Counted from the first letter of the stretch, positions 8,700-18,385 are shown. The stretch: 64,000 bases of DNA from Streptomyces sp. F001 (GCF_004187715.1 NZ_QZWF01000024.1:1-64000); one strand, 5' to 3'. Notes: generated by a model from the letters alone, not told the origin. Numbers and translations are program-made.

Positions 8700-9440
8700 T
8701 CATGACGGCGCCCGTCGCGCGGTGATGAGGAACTGCATCCGGGGGTCCACCTGGTGGCCCACCGCGGGATCGTGGGAAAGCTCCAGCTCCGCGGCCTGGA
8801 TCTCCGGCAGGTCACGGATGCGCACGTCGACGAAGCCCGCGTCGCGGACCGCCTCGGCGAAGTCCTGCCGATCAGCGGACTCCGAGAGCGTCAGCGCCTG
8901 CACCACATGGGGCTGGTAGGCGGAGCGGAACACGGCCCTGTCCGGCGTGTCCCGGGATGTGTCGATCCCGTTCGCGAACCACAGCCCGTCGACGACGGCG
9001 AGACGCCCCCCGGGCCGCAGCAGCTCGCGCCAGTTCCGCAGCGCCTGCACCGGCTCGCGCAGCGTCCACAGCAGGTACCGCGCGGTGACGGCGTCGAACG
9101 ATGCGGGGGGCAACGGCGGTCGCACGGCGTCCCCGGCCCGGAAGACCGGCGGGTCGTCCAACTCCGCGGCCTTGGCCCGGGCGAGGTCCAGCATCCCCTC
9201 GGCGAGATCGACCCCGGTGACCCGGTGCCCCAGCTGCCACAGGTGGATCGCGACCTGGCCGGTGCCGGTGCCTACGTCGAGCACGTCGGCCGGTGCCTGG
9301 GGCAGCGCCGAGGCCCAGACCTGCTGCCAGCGCTGTGCGGCCTCGCCCATGTGCAGCCGGCTGGTCGGGTGCGCGTCGTAGTCGGGGCCGTGGTCGCTCC
9401 AGTACGACGTGATTCTTTCCTGCACGTCGGAGTCGGTCAT
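8700..9440 (-). CDS. Class I SAM-dependent methyltransferase
   Basis: A 246-residue methyltransferase with motif I VLDVGTGTGQVAIHL, acidic loop VTGVDLAEGML and motif III LRPGGRLAVVDGLWF. The ATG at 9440 follows a GGAG-containing leader. It lies between the YbtPQ-like pair and the binding-protein gene on the same strand, 62 bp from the latter. Similar free-standing methyltransferases occur in NRPS siderophore and aminocarboxylate metallophore loci, but no NRPS is present here. It differs in sequence from the two paralogous methyltransferases at 2268 and 23568. Confidence 0.85.
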   Translation of the reverse strand: MTDSDVQERITSYWSDHGPDYDAHPTSRLHMGEAAQRWQQVWASALPQAPADVLDVGTGTGQVAIHLWQLGHRVTGVDLAEGMLDLARAKAAELDDPPVFRAGDAVRPPLPPASFDAVTARYLLWTLREPVQALRNWRELLRPGGRLAVVDGLWFANGIDTSRDTPDRAVFRSAYQPHVVQALTLSESADRQDFAEAVRDAGFVDVRIRDLPEIQAAELELSHDPAVGHQVDPRMQFLITARRAPS

Positions 9441-9605
9441 TCCGGTTACTCCAGTTCCTCTGCTAGTGCCCTGGGCCACCGGCGGCCGACAGCCCGTGCG
9501 TGATGGGGGCGACGTCCTGTGGGAGGGTCCGGTCCCGCGGGACGGGCCGGTGCGTCGGCGATGTCCTTCCCGACGGAATACGCGCGGGAGGGATGGTCGC
9601 GGCGG

Positions 9606-11408
9606 TCACACTGATTCCTCGTCGAGCTGGGCGGCGAGCAGGCTGACGTAGCGGCCGTCGGCGGCGACCAGCTCGGCGTGGGTGCCGGTCTCGGCGACCC
9701 GGCCCCGGTCCAGGACGACGATCCGGTCAGCGGTGCGGATGGTGGACAGCCGATGCGCGATGACCAGCGTGGTGCGCCCCTGCCTGGCGCTGTTCATCGC
9801 CGCCGTGACGGCCTGTTCGCTGGCGGCGTCGAGGTTGGACACCGCCTCGTCCATGACGAGGATCGGCGCGTCCTTGAGCAGCGCGCGAGCGATCGCGACG
9901 CGCTGCCGCTGCCCGCCGGACATCCTGGCGCCGAGCTCCCCGGCCACCGTGTCGTAGCCATGGGGCAGCTCGGCGATGAACTGGTGCGCCTGGGCGGCCC
10001 GTGCGGCCGCCTCGACCTCCGCGTCGGTGGCGTCCGCGCGGCCGAGCCGGATGTTCTCGCGCAGGGACGTGTTGAACAGAAAGGTGTCCTGCGGCACCAG
10101 TGTCATCAGCCGGCGCAGGTCCTCGGTCGGGAAGTCGCGCACGTCGTGTCCGCCGATCGTGATCGAGCCGGCGGCCACGTCCCAGAACCGCAGCAGCAGG
10201 TTGGCGCAGGTGGACTTGCCGGCCCCGGAGTGCCCGACCAGCGCCACGGTCTCCCCGGGCCGGATCTCGAAGGAGACGCCTTCGACGGCGGGCCGCAGGT
10301 CATCGCGGTAGGCGAAGCCGACCCCGTCGAAGCGCACCACCGGCGTGATCGGACCGGCGGGCCCGGCATCGACCAGATCGGTCACCGGCGGAGGCTGCTC
10401 GATCAACGTGACGATGCGTTCCGCGGCGGCGGCCACCACCGAAAGCTCCCGGGCGACCTCGGTCACCTTGAGCACGGGCATCATCGACATCGCGGCCAGC
10501 ACGACGGCGACGGGGAAAGCGGTGGCGGCCAGTTCGCCCTCGGCCACCAGGCGGGCGCCGAGCACCAGGACCACGAGGATGCCGACCAGGGCGATGGTGT
10601 CCGTCGCGGAGTATTCGATTCCGGACCGCCGACCGTGCCGAGCCTTCGCCGCTGCGAGCCGCGAGCCCTCCCGGCGCAGCAGCTTCAGCCGCTGTTCGCG
10701 GCCACCGAAGTTCACCAGCTCGCGCAGGCCCTGGAAGGTGTCGGCGCTGTCGGCGCCGATCCGCCCGAGTGACTCGCGCAGTTCCCGGCCGTGCGTCTCG
10801 GCCCGACGGCGCAGCCAGGCCGGCACCGAGGCGAGCACCAGCAGCACCGGCACCAGCGCCGCCGCCAGCGACCAGTGGAAGCTGCCCAGCGCCACCGTGG
10901 TCGCCACCGGGACCGTGGTGGCCACCGCGAGCGGGCTCAGCGTGTGCGCGAAGAAGAGCTCGATCTGCTCCACGTCGGCGATCGCCGCCGATCCCAGGTC
11001 ACCTGACCGGCGTTCGAGCATGTACCCGGGGGAAAGCCGCTCGAAAGCCGCGTACACCTTGCCGCGGGTGTCGGCCAGGGCACGGAAGGCGGCGACGTGG
11101 GCGAACACGCTGTCGGCCACGTTGAAGAAGGCGAGCGGCACGATGAGCGCCGCCAACAGCACGATCCACCCGGTGAGCTCCCCGGCCGGGGTACCGGTGG
11201 CCGCGAGCGCGACCACGTAGGCGCCGATCCCGGCCGAAGCGAGCGCGAGCAACTGGTGCACCGCGCCCGCGAGATAGGCGACGGCGATCAGCTTCCGGTG
11301 CTCCCCGAGAAGCGGCATGAGCACTCGCAGCCGGGCACTCAACGACCGCGGCCTCACGCGATCCTCACCACCGGTGTCGTGCCGGTGGTCATGGGTGACA
11401 GCGGTCAT
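9606..11408 (-). CDS. ABC transporter half-molecule (membrane plus ATPase), YbtQ-like
   Basis: An exporter-fold ABC protein of 600 residues. It has an N-terminal six-helix membrane domain, then an ATPase with P-loop GHSGAGKST, signature MSGGQRQRVAIA and Walker B ILVMDEA (the usual Glu is present). Its ATG overlaps the stop of the partner gene at 11405 (ATGA), so the two should form a heterodimer. In Yersinia the YbtP/YbtQ pair of this fold imports a siderophore, and similar pairs flank metallophore clusters; others export. The direction of transport cannot be read from sequence. Confidence 0.88.
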   Translation of the reverse strand: MTAVTHDHRHDTGGEDRVRPRSLSARLRVLMPLLGEHRKLIAVAYLAGAVHQLLALASAGIGAYVVALAATGTPAGELTGWIVLLAALIVPLAFFNVADSVFAHVAAFRALADTRGKVYAAFERLSPGYMLERRSGDLGSAAIADVEQIELFFAHTLSPLAVATTVPVATTVALGSFHWSLAAALVPVLLVLASVPAWLRRRAETHGRELRESLGRIGADSADTFQGLRELVNFGGREQRLKLLRREGSRLAAAKARHGRRSGIEYSATDTIALVGILVVLVLGARLVAEGELAATAFPVAVVLAAMSMMPVLKVTEVARELSVVAAAAERIVTLIEQPPPVTDLVDAGPAGPITPVVRFDGVGFAYRDDLRPAVEGVSFEIRPGETVALVGHSGAGKSTCANLLLRFWDVAAGSITIGGHDVRDFPTEDLRRLMTLVPQDTFLFNTSLRENIRLGRADATDAEVEAAARAAQAHQFIAELPHGYDTVAGELGARMSGGQRQRVAIARALLKDAPILVMDEAVSNLDAASEQAVTAAMNSARQGRTTLVIAHRLSTIRTADRIVVLDRGRVAETGTHAELVAADGRYVSLLAAQLDEESV

Positions 11409-13141
11409 CGCGTCGCTCCCGTCTGAGTGGCGACGAGCTCGGCGTACGCACCGGCTGAGCAGAGCAGGTCGGCGTGGCTGCCCGCCTCGACCACGAGGCC
11501 GCCGTCCATCACCACGATCCGGTCGGCGTCGCGGACCGTGGACAGCCGGTGCGCGATGACGACGCTCGTCCTGCCACGCATCAGCTCGGTCAGCGCCTGG
11601 GTGATCTCGGCCTCGTTCGCGGCGTCCACGCTGGAGGTCGGCTCGTCGAGAACCAGGACCGGCGCGTCCTTGAGCAGCGCACGTGCGATCGCCAGCCGTT
11701 GCCGTTCGCCGCCGGACAGCTTCAGCCCGCGTTCACCGATCACGGTGTCGTAGCCCTGCGGCAGTGCGCGGATGAAGCTGTCGGCACGGGCCGCCGCCGT
11801 TGCCCGGTCCAGCTCCTCCGGCCGCGCCTCCGGCTTTGCCAGCAGCAGGTTGTCCCGGACAGTGCCGTGGAAGAGGTACGTGTCCTGGGACACCACGCCG
11901 ACGAGCGCACGCAGTTGTGCCAGCGGCAGTTCGCGGATGTCCCGCCCGCCGAGCCGGATCACACCGTCGTCGGGGTCGAAGTAGCGCATCAGCAGCGCGA
12001 TCAGCGTGCTCTTGCCCGCGCCGGAACGGCCGACGACCGCCAGTCGCTCACCCGGTGCCACCGTGAGGCTGAAGTTCCGCAGGGCCGGGGCGCGTCGCGT
12101 CGGGTAGGTGAAGGAGACGTCCGAGAAGGTCAGGCCCGGCGGGTCCTCGGTGAGCGCGGGGGCCGCCGTGGCCGGGTCGGTCACGTTCGGCTCGAGCCGC
12201 AGCAGCTCCGCCACGCCGACGCTCGCCGGGATCGCGGAGTACGCGGCGTGGTAGGCGGCTTCCAGGTCGTGTATCGGCCGGAACGTCTCCCGGGTGAGCA
12301 TGAGAATGACGAAGAGCCCGGCAACGCTGATCGAACCCCGGGCCGCGTGCCAGGCGCCGAGCGCGACCGCCGCGGTGGTGCCGATCGGCACCAGCAGCTG
12401 CGCGACGCTGGAGGAGGCGGCCCAGGACCACATGAGCCGGATCGAGTCCGCGCAGAAAGCCTCGGCCCGGGCGGCCAGTTCCCGTCCGCGGCGCCCGCTG
12501 GCGTTGAACGCCTTGAGCGTCGCCATGCCTTGCACGGCGTCGAGGTTCTCGGCGTACAGGCCGCGGTAGGACCGCATCCAGCGATCACCGCGATCCTTGA
12601 CCCACCGCGCGCCGACCAGCTCGGACAGCGGCGCCAGCAGGGCGCACACCAGCACGATGACACCGACCAGCGGATCGATCACCATGATGCATGCCGATGC
12701 CGCGCCGGCTCCGAGCATGGACGCGTACACCGACGGCACGAAGCGGCCGACCAGGGGGTCGAGCAGCTCCACCGAGTCGACGACGGTGGACTGCAGGTCC
12801 CCGGTCCGCAGTTGCTGAGCCTGACCCGGCCCGATCTCGATCAGCTTCGCCGTGAGCCGCTGCCGCACCGTCTCCTTCACCCGCCCGGAAACGCGGGGCG
12901 CCCAGCTGTCGCGGAGGACGATCACGGCGATACGGGCGAGCTGCAGCGCCACGATCCCGACCACCGGAGTCGCCAGCTCGCCCACCGAGGCGCCGCCAAG
13001 CACGTTCGCCAGCAGCCTCGCGATCAGCAGCCCCTGCCCGATGTAGGTGGCGGTGACAAGCAGGAGCAGAACGACCAGCCCCGCGACCTCGATCCGGGCG
13101 CGCTTCGAAAAGGACAGGAAAAGGGCAACCGCCGATCTCAC
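11405..13141 (-). CDS. ABC transporter half-molecule (membrane plus ATPase), YbtP-like
   Basis: Partner of the 9606 protein, about 578 residues from the GTG at 13141. I prefer that start because AGAGGA lies a few bases upstream; an upstream in-frame start at 13183 would add 14 residues. The membrane domain (residues 1 to about 300) precedes an ATPase with GRSGAGKST, LSGGERQRLAIA and LVLDEPTSSVD. It heads the minus-strand operon that runs to 2268. A 25-bp palindrome lies at 13201-13225, between this gene and the pseudogene zone, at a plausible operator position. Confidence 0.88.
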   Translation of the reverse strand: MRSAVALFLSFSKRARIEVAGLVVLLLLVTATYIGQGLLIARLLANVLGGASVGELATPVVGIVALQLARIAVIVLRDSWAPRVSGRVKETVRQRLTAKLIEIGPGQAQQLRTGDLQSTVVDSVELLDPLVGRFVPSVYASMLGAGAASACIMVIDPLVGVIVLVCALLAPLSELVGARWVKDRGDRWMRSYRGLYAENLDAVQGMATLKAFNASGRRGRELAARAEAFCADSIRLMWSWAASSSVAQLLVPIGTTAAVALGAWHAARGSISVAGLFVILMLTRETFRPIHDLEAAYHAAYSAIPASVGVAELLRLEPNVTDPATAAPALTEDPPGLTFSDVSFTYPTRRAPALRNFSLTVAPGERLAVVGRSGAGKSTLIALLMRYFDPDDGVIRLGGRDIRELPLAQLRALVGVVSQDTYLFHGTVRDNLLLAKPEARPEELDRATAAARADSFIRALPQGYDTVIGERGLKLSGGERQRLAIARALLKDAPVLVLDEPTSSVDAANEAEITQALTELMRGRTSVVIAHRLSTVRDADRIVVMDGGLVVEAGSHADLLCSAGAYAELVATQTGATR

Positions 13142-13200
13142 GAAAGATCCTCTCCGCCCGGCTGGGCTGACACCGTGGGACACTCAGCCCCGGACGGAGG

Positions 13201-13225
13201 CTTATTGCAACCTCTTGGCAATAAG
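13201..13225. promoter_or_regulatory. Inverted repeat upstream of the YbtP-like operon
   Basis: CTTATTGC and GCAATAAG form perfect 8-bp arms around a 9-bp spacer, 60 bp upstream of the GTG at 13141. It is AT-rich in a GC-rich genome and centred where an operator for the minus-strand operon would be. It does not match the Zur boxes of this window. A TetR- or IdeR-type factor is possible but unidentified. Confidence 0.5.
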
Positions 13226-13472
13226 TAGTCCACCGGCGTGGCGCCGTCAAGGCTTCGACGACCTTAAATGAAATGGTTGTCACTTTGATCTGTTCGACGG
13301 CTCCGGACGGGCAGACGTCGATCCTGCTGCCCAACACCCCTTCCTCGCCGACCGCCAGGAGCTTCAAGCACAGCGGTTGACCGCTGTCCGCCGCCCGCGA
13401 TCAGTTTCTACCCGAGCAGGCAGTGAGTGGAGTTCAGTCCTGCCCCCGCTGACGTCACGTCACCCGGTATGT

Positions 13473-13663
13473 GCGATGGTCCTGTTGAGCGCATCCGGGC
13501 AAGCCGGTGCCCTTTTCGGCCCCTTGCTCGGTGGCCTGTTGCTGCTCATGGACTTCCGCACCGCCTGCCTCGCCGGAGGCGCCGTCTTCGTCCTACAACC
13601 ATGCTGTACCTCGCCCTGCCCGACGAGGCACAGCGCGCGACCGGCTCCCAGGAGGCCCGCTCG
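13473..13663 (+). pseudogene. MFS exporter relic with internal deletion
   Basis: The fragment reads LLSASGQAGALFGPLLGG, then DFRTACLAGGAVFVL, and jumps to MLYLALPDEAQRATGSQEA. The MFS gene at 48051-49274 contains near-identical stretches (LLSAAGQAGAFVGPLLGG, DFRTACLAGAGVFVL, LYLALPDEVERTTGSQAA), but there they are separated by about 50 residues. This is therefore a degraded second copy from which the middle and both ends are missing. Confidence 0.75.
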
Positions 13664-13794
13664 ATACCGAGGGTCACGGCGAACGGCACGCCGCCGTCTC
13701 CGTCCGTGCCGTCCACGACGGCCTCCCCCGACTCCTCCGACGTCCCGGCCGCTGGCGCACCCGAGGTGGTGTCGGGCGAGGGGGGCGGCCGTGG

Positions 13795-14225
13795 TGGGCT
13801 CCTGCGTGAGGCTGGGACTCACGGGCTTCGCACCCGGTGCGGCAGGCTTCAGCCGCAGGACGAGCGCGGGGTGCCCGTGTCCGTGACCGTGGTCGTCCTC
13901 GGCGTTGTCCTCCAGTTCGATCCAGCGGTCCACCCGGCCGTCGCTGTAGCTCTGCAGGGTCTTGAAGACGAGCTTTTTGGCATCGGGCAACTGCCGTACG
14001 ACGACCACGTACTCGGCGTCCTCACCCACGTCGAGCTTCGGCCCCGAGACGGTGTAACCCCAGCTGGCGGGAGCGGGCTTCCAGCCCTCGGGGCCTTCCT
14101 TGTAGGTGAGGTCGTCCGCAGTGGTGCCGTCGGGGAGGACCACCCCCAGCTTGTCGATGCCAGCGGAGCCCGACTCCGAGGCGGCGGAGAAGGTCAGCAC
14201 GACGTACTGGTCGAGAGCCCGGGCG
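13795..14225 (-). pseudogene. YcnI-like (DUF1775) copper-associated protein fragment
   Basis: The minus-strand frame contains VVLTFSAASESGSAGIDKLG, a WKPAPASWGYTV stretch, LPDAKKLVFKTLQSYSDG and a His-rich DHGHGHGHPALVLRL segment. This resembles the extracytoplasmic DUF1775 domain of YcnI-type proteins found in copper operons. The signal peptide and N-terminal His are missing and the C-terminal membrane anchor is replaced by unrelated sequence. Further upstream (about 14240-14440, minus) another short coding-like stretch exists that I do not recognise. It belongs to the broken-gene zone 13.2-16.6 kb. Confidence 0.55.
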
Positions 14226-14505
14226 CCCTCCGCCTCGACCTCGGCGTGGGCTGCGGCCGGTCCGCGGTGGTGTGCGGGTACAGCCGGCGCAGGCGGCTGC
14301 CGAGGGTGTGAGCCGCTGCGACGACGAGGGCGTCGGCGGTGTTCTCGGAGCCGATGAGGACGACAGCACCGTCCCGCGCCAGGAGGGCACGGGCCTCCTG
14401 CTCTCGTCCGCCGGGGACCCGGGCGGGGTCAACGCCCGGGTCATGCGAGGGAAGCGGGCGGCCGGCCGGTGTGGCTGGGTGAGTGCATGGCCCGAGACTG
14501 CCGCA

Positions 14506-15813
14506 TCAGGTGGCGCTCTCGGTCTTCCGCTCAGCTCGCGGCGACCCCGCGGGCCGGCGGGAGAAATGACGGGCGCTGGGCACGAGCGCGGCGACGGCCG
14601 GTGCGGCGAAGCAGGTCAGAGCGCAGACCGCGAGGACGGTCTGGGTACCGAAAGCCTCGATGGCGGGGGCGATGAGGACGAGCCCGACCGGGGCGAGGCC
14701 GTAGGAGAGCAGGAAATCCAGGGAGGAGACCCGGGCCAGCTTGTCGGGGGCGACCTCGCGCTGGGTGGCGGTGAACCAGGGCACGTTGAACAGCTCGATG
14801 CCGATCCCGGCGACGGCGTAGGCGGACATCACGACGACGGGATGGACGGGGAACATCAGGCTGAGCGGGGCGAATCCGTAGGCGGCCAGCCCCGCCAGGG
14901 CGGTCCAGCCCGCCGAGCGCGGGCGCCAGCGGGCGATGAGCAGGGCGGCGCCCAGCGCTCCGGCGGTGTAGGCGGTCATCGCGCCGGCGAGCACCACTTC
15001 GGTGCCGTACTCGTCGCGACTGACCAGGGGCAGGGCGACACCGGTCGCGGAGTAGCCGGTGGCTATGACGGCCGTCAGCGCGCCCAGGCCGGCGAGGAAC
15101 CACGGGTGCCTGCGGGCTTCACGGATGCCGTCGGCGAACTCGGTGAAGAAGGCGACCCGTCCGGGGCGTTCGCCGGCGGGAGCGTCCTTGGCGCCCGTGT
15201 CGGCACGTGTGCCCGTTCCGGGTACGAGTGCGGCGACGAGCCACAGCAACCCGATGCCCAGCAGCAGCGCCCGGGTGTCGAGGAACACGGCGAGCAGGGC
15301 GGCCAGCGAAGGCCCCACGAGGGTGTTGACCCGGACCGCCAACGTCATGGCGGCGTTGGTCTGCTGCCTGTGCTCGGCGTCGACGACTTCGGCGGTCAGG
15401 GCCTGGAAGGCGGGCCGGCAAGCGCCCTGCCCCGCACCGGCCACGGCAGCGGCCACCGCCATGAGCAGGACCGAACGGCCGAGTCCGGCGGCGATCAGCG
15501 GGGCCGCGACCCCGGCGGCCAGTCCCGCCCACAGCACGACGCCCCGGCGGGAGTGCCGGTCTGCCAGTACTCCGGCGACAGGCACCGCGGCGAGGAATCC
15601 CACAGTGCGGGCCGCGAGCAAGAGGCCGAGGTCGGTGGCCGTGAGCGTGCGGTCAAGCACCGCGAGCCCGAGCACGAACGGCAGGGCCCAGGTGGCCAGA
15701 CCTGATGCCGTGGCGCCCGACCACAACCGCAGGAAGGCGGGGTCGAGCAGGATGGACCGCTGCTTTCCGGGAAGGGCTTCGGACCCTGTGGTTGGTCCGG
15801 GAGGGATCGGCAC
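14506..15813 (-). CDS. MFS transporter, EntS-like exporter family
   Basis: A complete 435-residue 12-helix major facilitator. It starts with LLDPAFLRLWSGATASGLATW, contains the loop ADRHSRRGVVLWAG after helix 2 and a long cytoplasmic loop near residue 215. The family (MFS_3, EntS type) commonly exports siderophores or macrolides. It is the only intact gene in a stretch of pseudogenes between two metal-related loci, so siderophore export is plausible but not shown. The start ATG follows a GGAG-poor leader; alternatives nearby are limited. Confidence 0.85.
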   Translation of the reverse strand: MPIPPGPTTGSEALPGKQRSILLDPAFLRLWSGATASGLATWALPFVLGLAVLDRTLTATDLGLLLAARTVGFLAAVPVAGVLADRHSRRGVVLWAGLAAGVAAPLIAAGLGRSVLLMAVAAAVAGAGQGACRPAFQALTAEVVDAEHRQQTNAAMTLAVRVNTLVGPSLAALLAVFLDTRALLLGIGLLWLVAALVPGTGTRADTGAKDAPAGERPGRVAFFTEFADGIREARRHPWFLAGLGALTAVIATGYSATGVALPLVSRDEYGTEVVLAGAMTAYTAGALGAALLIARWRPRSAGWTALAGLAAYGFAPLSLMFPVHPVVVMSAYAVAGIGIELFNVPWFTATQREVAPDKLARVSSLDFLLSYGLAPVGLVLIAPAIEAFGTQTVLAVCALTCFAAPAVAALVPSARHFSRRPAGSPRAERKTESAT

Positions 15814-15984
15814 GTCGTGACGCTCCTGTCGTTCATGGTCCTGGTCGGATCGTTCGTGCTCCTCGCCGGACCGGCCGCGGACGCGGCCCGCGGCACGCCG
15901 GGTCGACTGTCAACCACCGGCCCGTTGATGGCCGCTTCTTATCCGACAGCGCACGGCGTAGCACGGGCACCCGCTGTTGAATCG

Positions 15985-16605
15985 ATTCCAAGCCGCGACG
16001 GCAGGGACCGTGCTCTACGACGGTGAGCCGATCCACGGCTGGGACACGCTCCGGATCGCCCGGCACGCGCTTTCGTCGAACAGTCCACCGACACCGACAG
16101 CGACCTGAGCGTCGCCGACGTGGTCGGCCTCGGCCGCACCCCGTTCCGGGACCGCTGGTGCGGCCCTGACGCCACCGGCCGGGCCGTCATCGCGGCCGCC
16201 CTGACCCGGCTCGGGCTCACCGAAATCGCCGGCCGGCACCGGAAGTTGCTGTCCGGTGGGGAACGCCAGCGTACCCACATGGCCCGCGCCCTGGCCCAGC
16301 GGCCCTGGTGCATCCTCCTCGACGAGCCGACCAGCCACCTCGACATCAAGCACCAGCTGGAGCTGATGGACCTGCTGGCCGGCACCGACCAAGACGGTGC
16401 TGGTCGCCCTGCACGACCTGTCCCTGGCCGCCCGCTACTGCGACCGGCTGGCCCTCATGCACCAGGGACAGCTGATCGCCGCAGGACCACCCCCGGACGT
16501 ACTGACCCCGGCCCGGCTCGCCGACGTGTTCGAGGTCGACGCTGATGTCGGCTTCGACGGCCTCGGCAACCTCGCGGTCTCCTACCGCGGCACCGCGCCA
16601 CGGGA
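15985..16605 (+). pseudogene. Iron-siderophore ABC ATPase (FecE/FepC type), broken
   Basis: Three frames together encode the C-terminal two thirds of a FepC-like ATPase: GTVLYDGEPIHGW; then VADVVGLGRTPFRDRW, LLSGGERQRTHMARALAQ and LLDEPTSHLDIKHQLEL; then KTVLVALHDLSLAARYCD. Frame changes occur near 16070 and 16390, and the P-loop half is missing. It once powered uptake of a ferric siderophore. It supports loss of an older siderophore system from this region. Confidence 0.8.
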
Positions 16606-16959
16606 CGGCCGCGACCGCCCGTGTGTGGCCGTCGAGCACGCCTGGCACCCAGCTCAAGAGGTGAATGCCGACACCGGGCAGGCGGCGGCGCGTTTTCCGC
16701 CGGCGTCTACTCATCCTCTCCGGCTGCAACTACACCTGCCAGGCGGCGAGAACTGCAGCGCCGTTTCCTTCAGTTGCGGGCTGGCATCTGCGGCGTTGCC
16801 GGAGACGAGGAGGGTTGGGGATCGGCGTGCGTACCGGTCTCCTCGGTGTACCAGATTTAGCGAGCCAGCCGCACGTCAGGACAGCATCTGCAGGAACGAG
16901 GCCAAGTCGTCACAGTACCTACCACTTAAGGGCAGCACCAAGCATCACCAATCTCGTAA
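16606..16959. other. Intergenic stretch without a recognisable gene
   Basis: No coding region, RNA gene or repeat is recognisable between the broken ATPase and the Zur-like box in front of rpmF. Codon-position bias is absent in all frames I read. Confidence 0.6.
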
Positions 16960-16974
16960 TGACATCCATTTTCA
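16960..16974 (+). promoter_or_regulatory. Zur-like box upstream of rpmF
   Basis: TGACATCCATTTTCA fits the pattern shared by the other boxes in the window (TG, A/T-rich arms, CA) and the published actinobacterial Zur palindrome. It lies 43 bp before the rpmF start, with TGTATC just downstream as a possible -10 element. Repression by zinc-loaded Zur would confine the Cys-free L32 and the GTPase behind it to zinc starvation. Confidence 0.75.
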
Positions 16975-17016
16975 TGTATCGTGGGCCTGGCTCATTGATC
17001 GCACCCGGAGGTCCCC

Positions 17017-17187
17017 ATGGCCGTGCCCAAACGCAAGATGTCGCGCAGCAACACCCGGCACCGTCGCGCGCAATGGAAGGCGGCGACGCCCCAGTTGATG
17101 ACGGTCACGGTGGACGGGGTCGCGTACCGTGTCCCCCAGCGGCTTGCCAAGGCGTACGAGCGTGGCCTGCTCCGCCCCGAGGGCTGA
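17017..17187 (+). CDS. rpmF: Ribosomal protein L32, zinc-free paralogue
   Basis: A 56-residue protein starting MAVPKRKMSRSNTRHRRAQW, which is the diagnostic L32 N-terminus. The zinc-ribbon CxxC pairs of normal L32 are replaced by VTVDGVAYRVPQRL, so no metal site remains. Such C-minus copies replace the zinc-binding protein in the 50S subunit when zinc is scarce, sparing the metal. GGAGG lies six bases before the ATG. The stop is seven bases before the COG0523 GTPase gene, making a two-gene Zur-controlled unit. Confidence 0.95.
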   Translation: MAVPKRKMSRSNTRHRRAQWKAATPQLMTVTVDGVAYRVPQRLAKAYERGLLRPEG

Positions 17188-17193
17188 CACCGC

Positions 17194-18381
17194 ATGACGC
17201 ACACCCCCTCGCGCCGCCTGCCCGTCACCGTTCTGTCGGGCTTCCTCGGCGCCGGCAAGACCACCCTGCTCAACCATGTCCTCGCCAACCGTGAGGGCCT
17301 GCGCGTCGCCGTCATCGTCAACGACATGAGCGAGATCAACATCGACGCCGCCCTGGTGCGCGGCGGCGAGGCAGCCCTGTCGCGCACCGAGGAACGCCTG
17401 GTCGAGATGACCAACGGATGCATCTGCTGCACCCTGCGCGACGACCTGCTGGAAGAGGTGGACCGGCTGGCGCGCGAGGGCCGCTTCGACTACCTCCTCA
17501 TTGAGTCCTCCGGCATCTCCGAACCCATGCCGGTCGCCGCCACGTTCGCCTTCGCACGTGACGACGGCGCCACCCTCGGCGACCTGGCCCGGCTGGACAC
17601 CATGGTCACGGTGGTGGACGCCGCCAACTTCCTGCCCGAACTGGCCGGCGGGGACGAACTGGTGGAACGGGGCCTGGATCAGTACGAGGAGGACGAGCGC
17701 ACGGTCAGCGACCTGCTGATGGACCAGATCGAGTTCGCCGACGTCATCGTTCTCAACAAGCTCGACCTGGTGGACCCCGCGTCCGCCGACCGGCTGCGAG
17801 CCACCTTGGCGCGGCTCAACCCCGCCGCCCGCGTCGTACCGGCCGTACGGGGCCGCGTACCGACCGGCGAGCTCCTGGGCACCGGCCGTTTCGACCTGGA
17901 GCGAGCACAGCAGGCTCCGGGCTGGGTCAGAGAACTCAACGGCGATCACGTTCCCGAGACGGAGGAATACGGCATCTCCTCGACCGTCTTCCGCTCCCAG
18001 ACGCCCTTCCACCCCGGCCGGCTGTGGACGTTCATCACCGACTCGCTCGACAGCGGCACCCACGGACAGGTACTCAGGTCCAAGGGCTTCTTCACGCTGG
18101 CCACCCGCCCTCATGTGACAGGACTGTGGTCCCAGGCCGGCTCGGTGGCGCGCTTCGAGCCCTCCTCCGCACGTGACGTCGAAAGCCCCTTCGCCCAGGA
18201 ACTCGTGTTCATCGGCACCCACCTGAACACCGAGTCCCTGCGGGCGGCCCTGACCGACTGCCTGGTCAGGGAAGACGAGCCGGACCCTCATACCGACCCC
18301 TTCCCCGCCTGGGACACCTACGGCTTCGACGAGGTCTGCGAGCACGAGCACGAACCCCTCACCTCCGTGACGGGGCCCTGA
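17194..18381 (+). CDS. COG0523 zinc-homeostasis GTPase (ZigA/YciC type)
   Basis: A G3E-family GTPase of 395 residues. The P-loop GFLGAGKTT is at residues 16-24, the metal-binding CxCC motif is GCICC within residues 74-79, and Walker B and the NKLD guanine specificity motif (VLNKLDLVDP) follow. The C-terminal CobW_C domain is present and the last residues are His/Glu-rich (EHEHE). COG0523 proteins under Zur deliver zinc to selected enzymes during starvation. It follows Cys-free rpmF by seven bases and a perfect 15-bp stem-loop follows at 18386, so the pair is probably bicistronic. Confidence 0.93.
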   Translation: MTHTPSRRLPVTVLSGFLGAGKTTLLNHVLANREGLRVAVIVNDMSEINIDAALVRGGEAALSRTEERLVEMTNGCICCTLRDDLLEEVDRLAREGRFDYLLIESSGISEPMPVAATFAFARDDGATLGDLARLDTMVTVVDAANFLPELAGGDELVERGLDQYEEDERTVSDLLMDQIEFADVIVLNKLDLVDPASADRLRATLARLNPAARVVPAVRGRVPTGELLGTGRFDLERAQQAPGWVRELNGDHVPETEEYGISSTVFRSQTPFHPGRLWTFITDSLDSGTHGQVLRSKGFFTLATRPHVTGLWSQAGSVARFEPSSARDVESPFAQELVFIGTHLNTESLRAALTDCLVREDEPDPHTDPFPAWDTYGFDEVCEHEHEPLTSVTGP

Positions 18382-18385
18382 GACT

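Noticed and set aside
11474..13228. Plus-strand open frame opposite the YbtP-like gene
   Set aside because: The minus strand has complete ABC motifs; the plus-strand reading is rich in Arg, Gly and Gln with no recognisable domain.
13269..13282. TGAAATGGTTGTCA as another Zur box
   Set aside because: It is 14 bp, one short of the 15-bp pattern of the other boxes, and more than 120 bp from the nearest intact gene. It may be a decayed site but I cannot support it.
14240..14440. Minus-strand stretch GAVVLIGSENTADALVVAAA as part of a known enzyme
   Set aside because: It looks coding-like but I could not assign a family, and it lies in a zone of broken genes, so it is not listed as a feature.
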